64,000 bases of DNA from Vandiemenella viatica. Taxonomy: Eukaryota; Arthropoda; Insecta; Orthoptera; Morabidae. The translations under genes and the position numbers were made by a program. The stretch covers positions 10,650,148 through 10,714,147 of the forward strand of contig CM061914.1 in NCBI GenBank assembly GCA_031002005.1, written 5' to 3'. The notes beneath the pieces are model-generated. The model searched no databases. It was not told the origin of the DNA and saw nothing but the letters and a program-made list of their open reading frames with translations. Shown piece by piece: positions 56,935 through 64,000 of this stretch; positions within the stretch are counted from its first letter, which is position 1; each line of letters starts with the position of its first letter.

Positions 56935-57045
56935 GCGTGGTGGGTGAGGGCCTCGCACTCGGGAGGACGTCAGTTCGAATCCCTGTCCCATCCCGCCTCT
57001 AATGACATCGACGTCGACGAGGCGAAAAGCCATAAGTAAAAAAAA
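56935..57045 (+). mobile_element. SINE1 copy with internal deletion
   Basis: 'tggtgggtgagggcctcgca', 'cagttcgaatccctgtccc' and directly the 3' end 'cctctaatgacatcgacgtc', 'gacgaggcgaaaagccataa'. The central body (about 100 bp) is missing. Confidence 0.7.
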
Positions 57046-57344
57046 TATTAATGAATATCAAACACTAGATTTACTGAGGGTGGAAAGGAAAGACGCTTGA
57101 TTTGAATATTAAAATCACAGCGGAACACTGTTAATAAATAATGTGATAAACCAACTGGGTTGCGAAGATTTGAAAGACAGAGGGCGGAAGAAAAGATTGT
57201 TAGAAAATCATTGACAATGGTTGATTAAACATACATAGATAATAGAAGAAGAATTTAAATTATTATGTGGAAGGTTAGAGGTAACCAGATGTTAAATTAG
57301 CTCCTGTTTTCAGGCGCAGGTGAGTGGTAGAATCTATATGATAA
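57046..57344. other. No recognised feature
   Basis: AT-rich; nothing recognised. Confidence 0.3.
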
Positions 57345-58305
57345 GATGAATGTATGTATGTATGTTTGTTTGGGTTGTTTGTTCTTCATACATATCCACA
57401 GTTTTCATACGATCTCGATGAAACTTTGCACACTTACCTTTGAAACAAGGAGAAAAATACTGTCTACATTTGATTGAAAAATTATCGGTATAAATAATAC
57501 ATGTTCTCTTATATTCGAAAAATTACTGAACGGCGATAGACTGACGCGTTGGATATGGAGGTCTCTCTATTGTTTTTGCTTGTAGCGGTCATGTAGCTCA
57601 GTGATGAAAGCGCTGGCTTACTAATGTTTGGGTCGTGGTCTCCGGTTAAAATTTCCGTGGAAGCAAAGATTTTAAAAAATTGTTTTTGATCGTAAAAGTC
57701 ACGCCAAATTTTGAGAACTTAACAAATGGTGACAGAGAGATGGATGTGTGTGTTAGCCTTGCTCAAGCTATGCTTCTCGCGCATTATGTTGGTGTATGAT
57801 TTGTTAATAAATTTCATTTAGAGAAAAAACGTATTATTTAGTATAGATGTCGGTTTTTTCTGTCCTTTTACATTGTGTCTGCTTAAATGTTTCTGGCACC
57901 AGTTTATTTTGCCTTCTTTTTTGAAATGCGCTGCGGGCATTAACTGGCCTAAGTTGTAGCTCTAGCAGAGCACGAACAGCTAAAGTTATTATAGCCCAAG
58001 AATCGGATGCTCATGTTGAAGAAAGAAGGTCCAAGCTGAAATAAAGCTGCCCTTAGTTAACACCCCCCCCCACCCCACATCCCCTCACAATCGTTTGTTT
58101 TTCTGTTTTTAAATATGTTGGAAATTGATTCTCTTCAAGAGACAGGTTCGATGGTAGAATAATATAGTGATGGGTTTCCTGTCATATTATGCCGGCTTGG
58201 TGTTGTTTGGGGCCAATTCTTCGTTACCAACAACTTTCTATATTCAACTCTGGCAAAGAAATTCTTGGTCCACACGTACGAAGCCGCGGGTATCAGCTAT
58301 GATAC
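57345..58305 (+). mobile_element. Helitron-like non-autonomous element, copy 2
   Basis: Shares with copy 1 the start 'aagatgaatgtatgt', 'gatgaaactttgcacactta', a tRNA-like segment ('tgtagctcagtgatgaaagc'), 'aatggtgacagag' and the 3' block 'tctatattcaactctggcaa' to 'gccgcgggtatcagct'. The end is degenerate (ctatg for ctagt). About 280 bp of unrelated sequence sits in the middle (57740-58110). Confidence 0.5.
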
Positions 58306-58875
58306 AAATACACTGTCTGTTCCTCTTCATTTATTTTCGTTTTGTTCAGCTGTTAGGTGGTGCTACATGTAATGGGTATCGAGATATAGTTCCACAATGA
58401 ATATGGGCGGACCAAATTACCGTCAAGAATAAAACTGATTAAATCGTGGTATGTAATATTTTAACTGGTAAAGTAGTGATGTATTTTAAGCTTTTCTAAT
58501 AAAGTGTTATTTTGTTTGTGAGGTGGAAATATGAGACAGCGAACTTTTCATCTCAATATTGCGGAAACCTTGGCGTAAACCTTACTCAGCGACATATTGA
58601 AACCTGAAAAACTGTTTTCTAGACCTATATGTTAACACAGGACTAACATAAGTTGAACTAACATCACATTAAATGTAAAAACGTGTGCATGAGTTGCGTA
58701 AGCGTTTAATAGGACTGATGCTAATCCGGCTCTGGCAGGTGCAGCCCAGATGACACAGCTGTCGACACCACCTGCTGCTTATCGCATTCGTCGCAAAATA
58801 TTGCACGCGTAAAGTAACCAAGTTTTCAGTTGCGTTGAGACTTTCGGTGTTTGGTAATATTCTAGCCTCGAGATA
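58306..58875. other. No recognised feature
   Basis: No motif or repeat end seen. Confidence 0.3.
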
Positions 58876-59136
58876 ATAGGGTATATGCATGATTTTTTTA
58901 AATTTTTGTAATCAATTAATTACATTCGTACATAACCGTAAAAAATATAACATTGATGTAAATACTAACATTTAACATCAAAATTACTACTTTAACACTG
59001 TAATCAGTTCCGCCGATTTAAACGCTGCCATTTTGGTGCGCTGCCCTGTGACGCATAAGTACACGACTGCATTGGCATACTGTATAGCGTGGAGTGTTTC
59101 ATCTCAAAACTTTCATGTTTTCTAACTAATGTCGAT

Positions 59137-59325
59137 ATGGAAAGAGGTCGAAAACCGTGTTATGAGTACTGTATTGTACCTGTGTGCAAAAATACTAAAA
59201 GAAATACACTTTATAAAGTGTATTTTCTTGTCCCGTGAGATGCGAATATAAGAAAAAAAGTGGTGTACCGCTATGATAATAGATCTGCAACTAGTTGTTT
59301 ATATTATTGTGAAGATCATTTTTAC
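59137..59325 (+). pseudogene. THAP-domain exon, copy 2
   Basis: From ATG 59137: 'MERGRKPCYEYCIVPVCKNT' with both Cys of the first pair, 'YKVYFLVP', a TGA for Arg, then after a frame change 'SCLYYCEDHFYV' with the final Cys and His. The exon ends at a consensus donor gtaagt (59326). More complete at the zinc ligands than copy 1. THAP domains bind DNA; role here unknown. Confidence 0.65.
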
Positions 59326-59562
59326 GTAAGTACTTAGAATTTCTGTATTTATGTATTTTAGTAAATGTAACATAAAAATGCGTTACCTGATCAAACTCTA
59401 ATCATATCTTACTTGAAGATCATCAGACATTTTAAGAACGGATTTCGATCTCCTTCATATATGTTGAAGGGTACACAGCTTATATGTGTGTGCTATAGTC
59501 GTTTTTCAAAATTCACCTGAGATTTTTCAGATATTTTCATACAAATAAACAAAAAGATGACG

Positions 59563-60042
59563 GGTATATACAAGGGCGTATCAAGGATCAGAACTAGAGG
59601 GGGGCAGGATTTGAACTAGGGGGGGGCAACTCATTTTGGTTTCGAGGAAGTGGGGTGGGGGACTGAAACATAACATTACAAAATCAAACTCAAACCTATT
59701 CAGGAAACTATTTTTATCATTGATTAATCTAGTAACCCAACTACTTAATCTAAGGACCTGCTATGTAGTTAATTAAGATCGTAAGTCAGTTAGTTTTTTA
59801 TGTAAACATTGTCTCGGATTTTCAATTTCAATAATTTTGTTTGTCAATATCTCATGGTGTTCTTTCACGAAATTTCGATGCACACTCATCAGACATAATT
59901 CAGACAATCTTTCTCTCCCAAAGTGCTCCTGAACTAGTTCTTCACTTGTCGAAGCGTACTTAAGGCAACTTAATTTTTCTTCTAGGGGGGGGGGGGCAGC
60001 AGCCCCCCTCTGCCCCTCGCTGGATACGCCCATGGGTATATA
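59563..60042 (-). mobile_element. hAT-derived deletion element with transposase C-terminus
   Basis: The element proper is 59571-60034 (464 bp). Ends caagggcgtatcaagg and, inverted, catgggcgtatccagc; exact target duplication ggtatata on both sides. The minus-strand frame 59773-60033 includes 'HFGRERLSELCLMSVHRN', the hAT C-terminal dimerisation motif. An internally deleted hAT copy rather than a random MITE. Confidence 0.85.
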
Positions 60043-60361
60043 TTAAATTATTGCCCCGCATTATCGAATGGCAGCCTGGTGTATGAGGTAGGGTGCTGAC
60101 TTCTTAATTTTGTGACCCGAGTTCAAATCCCCGCAGAATCAAATATTTTTACTTATTTTTATCTTCAAAAATTGTCAAGCTTCACTTATTTTTTTTTTTT
60201 TAACTTCATTTAAATACTTTTATAGCGCGAATTAAAATGTAAAACAAGTCACATTGCTTATAACAAATATACTAAACATAATTTCGGCCCATTTATTAAC
60301 AATGGCTTCCTAATATGAGTCGCTCCATACCCAATGAAATTATGTCAGGAGGCGAATCTGC

Positions 60362-60759
60362 TAAGGGATTGTGCATAAACTACGTGGCTCGGTCTAAGGG
60401 GGAGGGGGTTGGCTGGAAAGCTACGTTGGGCTACATGGGGGGGGGGAGGGAAAGTTCCGAGCCAGGCCTCTTAGCTTTTCTTTCATATTATTTGTCACAG
60501 TTAAAATTAGATACAGAACACACAGAAGCACGTAAATATTTATTTCTGTCATTTAATTATCCCCGTATGTGATTTACGATAGTCTGACAACAAAAAATAG
60601 TGCAAAATGTCTTCTCTAATCTATATGGTTAAAAAAAGCTACGTGCTATGGGAGGGGGGGGGGGAGAGATAAAAGCCATGTCGGGCTACGTGGGGGCAGG
60701 AAGGGGGGAGGGTTCACAGCAGTCAAAAACGGAGCTACGTGGTTTATGCACGCACCCTA
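60362..60759. mobile_element. TA-flanked MITE with GTGCATAAAC ends
   Basis: The element proper is 60364-60757. Ends agggattgtgcataaactac and, inverted, gggtgcgtgcataaaccac; the TA target is duplicated. G-rich interior with 'gctacgt' repeats. Tc1/mariner-type by target and ends. Absent from copy 1 at the same site. Confidence 0.75.
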
Positions 60760-61705
60760 GTAAACTGGTATCTGGTACAAGATTTTTGCAATGTTTATTA
60801 GCATTTGTCACTTGTTCTTCCATTTCCTTGTCGAGCTCCATTTTTCGTCACGGATAGGCCTACTATTTTATTTTCAACCATTTACACGCAACCGTTCTTG
60901 GAACAAATCGAGTGTAGAAGAAAGAAAGAAAAAACTATCTTTCAATGCTATGTATTTCGTTTAAAATACCTCTTGATGATACACAAGTAAAGAAACGACG
61001 AAGATGGAATAAATAACATGGTAGGAACTATTTCGATTGAAAATACACCGAAACAAGTTACTAAAAAAAGTGAAAAAAGTAAGGCTGGAGATTTTCTTGA
61101 CGAATGATTGCAATGATGTTTGTAAGGGTGTGCAGTCGATTGGTGTTGTGAAAAGACAATCCTTCGGTAGACCCGTGAATTCATTACGAAAAAAAAAAAA
61201 GAAGAATTTCAGGAAAAATTGACGCTGAATTGTAGGTAATGTGATTTCTTTTAAATATTATTTCACTCAATAAAAGAACGTAAATGAAGTTTTAACAAAA
61301 TAAAAAGGTCAAGGTTTACAATTTCCGAAATAAAAATATTTAATTCTAGGGGGATTTGAACTCGGGGCAGAGTAATATGAAGATAACACCCTACCGCATA
61401 GACCACGCTACCATTAAAACAGGCACTAATTTACTATATAGCCGACATCTAGAATTTTTTGTTTATTTGCATGCGAATATTGAAATATCTATTAGGCCTA
61501 CTTAATTACCTTGCAGCTTTCACTGCTCTGAACTGAGCGGCTGTAAAATTCGGATTTGTTGCAAAATTTCTTGTCATCATGAGAGCATCAATTTTTGGAA
61601 GATTTTCCTACTGTGCTTTCAGAAAACCGCTTTCAGTCATTATTTGGTATGTGCATTGTAGCAAGAATACAATATCTCACCAGTTATGCTGATATGTTAA
61701 TATAA

Positions 61706-62571
61706 ACTACAAGCAGCGGCGGCCTTAGCCATTGCGAGGCCCGGGGCGGCAGATCATTGCGAGGCCCTTGCCCTCTGTGGGAAAATATGTGAATCGAAAG
61801 TAGGTATTTCTAATGATCGACGAAAAATGCAAACGTCATAAAAAAAATCGAGTTTTAAAATATTATGTTAGAAGAGTTATTAAAAGTTAACAAACATAGA
61901 GATAACAAATTTTTCGGGATAAACTGAAGTACATTAAGGCCTTGAAAGATATTCGCAGCGATTTAAAAATGATGTTTGCGGATTTTCCTGAGACTAAATT
62001 ACTCAATTTAAGTACAAGAATCTAACGTACGATCTATGTCATTTTTAGTTCAAATAATAGAAAGGGCCGAAAACCGATCTTGTGGCATCGAATTCTTCAA
62101 ATATGTTTTAATAATTTTTAACTTCTTTCTTCTGACGCAACTGAATTACGTCTGGTGAAAATAATTCTCAAGGCTACTTCGATAGTGGGGTACACTTCAG
62201 TAATTCAGTTAATGTTTTTTCTATTATTACTTCATTACCGAGATAACGCAGTTGTTTTCTTCCTATACACGGATAAACATATTAATTTCTTCATGCAAAT
62301 CTTGTCCATCAATATCAAATGTTTCTCATGCTGTTATACAAATGTGACATTTAATAAATCTTAATGAGAAATTTAGATTAGGTAGTTATTAATATATACT
62401 ATATTATCAATTAACCAACTTTATTTTAATGTTATCACTAATAGCTGAAGATAAAATATTTTTCAAACATAAATTTTAATCAACATGGATAGCTGCGCGA
62501 GGCCCCTCCAAGAGCGAGGCCCTGGGCGATTGCCCTGTTCGCTACCCCCTAAGGCCGCCTCTGATTACAAG
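61706..62571. mobile_element. hAT-type non-autonomous element, 850 bp
   Basis: The element proper is 61714-62563. Ends cagcggcggccttagcc and, inverted, cagaggcggccttaggg; flanks actacaag / attacaag (7 of 8). GC-rich ends with 'gcgaggccc' repeats (compare the MITE at 9701), AT-rich centre, no transposase seen. Confidence 0.8.
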
Positions 62572-62839
62572 ACAATCGCAAAGCTATTAGAACTCCCAGC
62601 AACTACGCCTTTGTTCACAATGATATCGTGTACTTGGTCGTCACGATTCGATTCGACCAATAGCCTTGCGTTTTGCGAAGTTACATTTCCCTTGTATTTT
62701 TAGCACTTTTGATTAATTAAAATCAGTAAAAAAATTCGAATAAATAGGAAAAAAATGTTAAATCGGTAATTCTACACTAATAAAATTTCAAAATAAAAAT
62801 ACTAGATGTAAATTTGAATTTCATGCATATTCCCTATTA

Positions 62840-64000
62840 AATTGAACTTTACTAATTCGGTGCAGGTAACCCGTGCTACAGATATGTTAGGGAGTGAAAA
62901 AAGTAAGACTGACAAGAATCAAGATGTGAGGTGGACGGTATCACCCTCCCGGTTGAACTCAGATGTGGTAGAAATCGGCGTAATCGTGAAGACTTGTATG
63001 CGAAGCAAACATCCATCTATCACTCTACGCAGAGCGTTACTATAGTGTCGAATAAGTCTATACAAACCGTCTGTCTAAACAGATAGGAATGTACAACTCT
63101 GTGCAGGCATTAAAAATGGAACAGACAAATCAAACCGCTTAAATTGACGAATTTTCTGTAAGCAAGGTGAATCTCCACTGAAAGGTTGCTTGAACTGCCT
63201 ACGCAAAGGCGGTTAGACATCATTACTTTGCAACTTAACAACGACACCACGACCAGAATGCTTAATGCATATTGCGTAGAAAGTGAAGCGTCATATACTA
63301 GACGTAAGTAATAGCAACAAACAGTAATTTTTGGGTGCGGAATGTCTGGGTGTGATCAGTAAAGTTATATTGAGGCTATGGAAATTAGTAATAATTACAA
63401 AACATAATTAACGAAAGGTTGTTTAAGAAGATAAAGTGACACTTTTTTACTACAAAATTCTTATGAGTATGATGTATTCTATAGAAAAGATCAAGCTTTA
63501 GTAAGTAAATAATAAAGAATGTTTTACAAGTAAAAATTATATAAACTATATTTTTAAAAAATGTTGATCCTGATAAAAACTAATAACGATAACTAATTCA
63601 ATAAGACTTTCAGAAACGTATTTCGGAAAATGCCGTATTCGGATGGTAGCCACACGAGTGTGAGAGCGTTATCTCCCGGCCCTGCCACATCCTTCATCGC
63701 TTCCCTTCCAGTTGCGACGAACACAACACTCCCACCGACCTGGTCTCAACTACGATAATTCCTTCGAGAAGTGCGTATCGTCGCCTTGGATTCGTTTCAC
63801 CGCATGTGGAAATTTATGAGCAGTATAACTTCTGCTTACATGAAGCCACGACATTCACTGTGATTCCGTTCTGTCGTTTTCGTCAGTTCTTATCAACTAC
63901 AATGCTGGGTGCGTTTGTTCAAAATAGAATAGCAAACCCAGAGACGAAATTACTGTTGCGAACCGTTTACATTCACCAGCCCTGTACTTCATGTTTCAAA
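62840..64000. other. No recognised feature
   Basis: AT-rich, becoming GC-balanced after 63640. Frames are short. Nothing recognised to the window end. Confidence 0.35.

Larger units (their letters stand above)
58876..62837 (+). mobile_element. THAP/inverted-arm element, copy 2
   Basis: Terminal inverted repeats atagggtatatgcatga and, inverted, atagggaatatgcatga (1 mismatch), flanked by TA (58874-58875, 62838-62839). After subtracting three insertions and their target duplications it is 2.24 kb, the same length as copy 1. Arms with tRNA-like sequence run from about 59515 to 60200 (interrupted) and about 61255 to 61490. No full transposase is visible. The TA flanks may be target duplication or part of the repeat. 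Confidence 0.7.

Overview
The window is animal nuclear DNA from a large, repeat-rich genome, most likely an insect and by overall character an orthopteran of the locust type. The clues are CR1/L2-like, Jockey-like and RTE-like LINEs, tRNA-headed SINEs, hAT, Tc1 and THAP-type DNA transposons, long AT-rich intergenic stretches and no compact operons. The Tc1 copy at 36.3-37.8 kb is a type I associate with Schistocerca; that species link is recollection, not something tested here. I found no convincing host gene, rRNA gene or functional tRNA gene. Nearly everything recognisable is a transposon or an endogenised virus-like relic, mostly broken.

Layout. 0.5-7.6 kb: a Jockey-like LINE interrupted by a minus-strand RTE-like LINE (here LINE C), a head-to-head SINE pair, and three copies of a CR1/L2-like LINE (LINE A). 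8.1-19.0 kb: one hAT transposon with 8-bp target duplications holds two hAT MITEs and a LINE A. The LINE A is split by a THAP (P-like) transposon, which itself holds a second CR1-like LINE (LINE B). 19-26 kb: SINE, LINE A and Tc1 fragments in largely featureless DNA. 26.3-28.9 kb: a fold-back repeat with a hammerhead-ribozyme-like core, then the first copy of an approximately 2.24-kb element that combines a THAP exon with long inverted arms carrying tRNA-like sequence. 28.9-31.6 kb: LINE C and a LINE A relative, tail to tail. 36.3-37.8 kb: an apparently intact Tc1-like transposon inside another LINE.

39.4-46.2 kb: a decayed cluster resembling the virion module of Maverick/Polinton or adintovirus elements. 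It has a capsid-like gene interrupted by LINE B, an upstream minor-protein-like gene, a small hydrophobic/basic ORF, a phospholipase A2-like domain with its HD motif, and on the other strand an ATPase-like fragment with a Walker A motif. 46.2-52.4 kb: a minus-strand LINE C split by a 4.14-kb LTR element with nearly identical 779-bp LTRs, a 4-bp target duplication, one ORF and no recognisable pol. 52.7-58.3 kb: a DDE-type transposase fragment, a LINE C tail, two Helitron-like copies and two SINEs. 58.9-62.8 kb: the second copy of the THAP/inverted-arm element, carrying three further insertions with target duplications.

The elements do not form a pathway. The value of the window is a layered insertion history that can be ordered from target duplications, plus two little-described objects: the paired THAP/tRNA-arm element and the virion-module relic. 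All homology statements rest on motif recognition without a database search.
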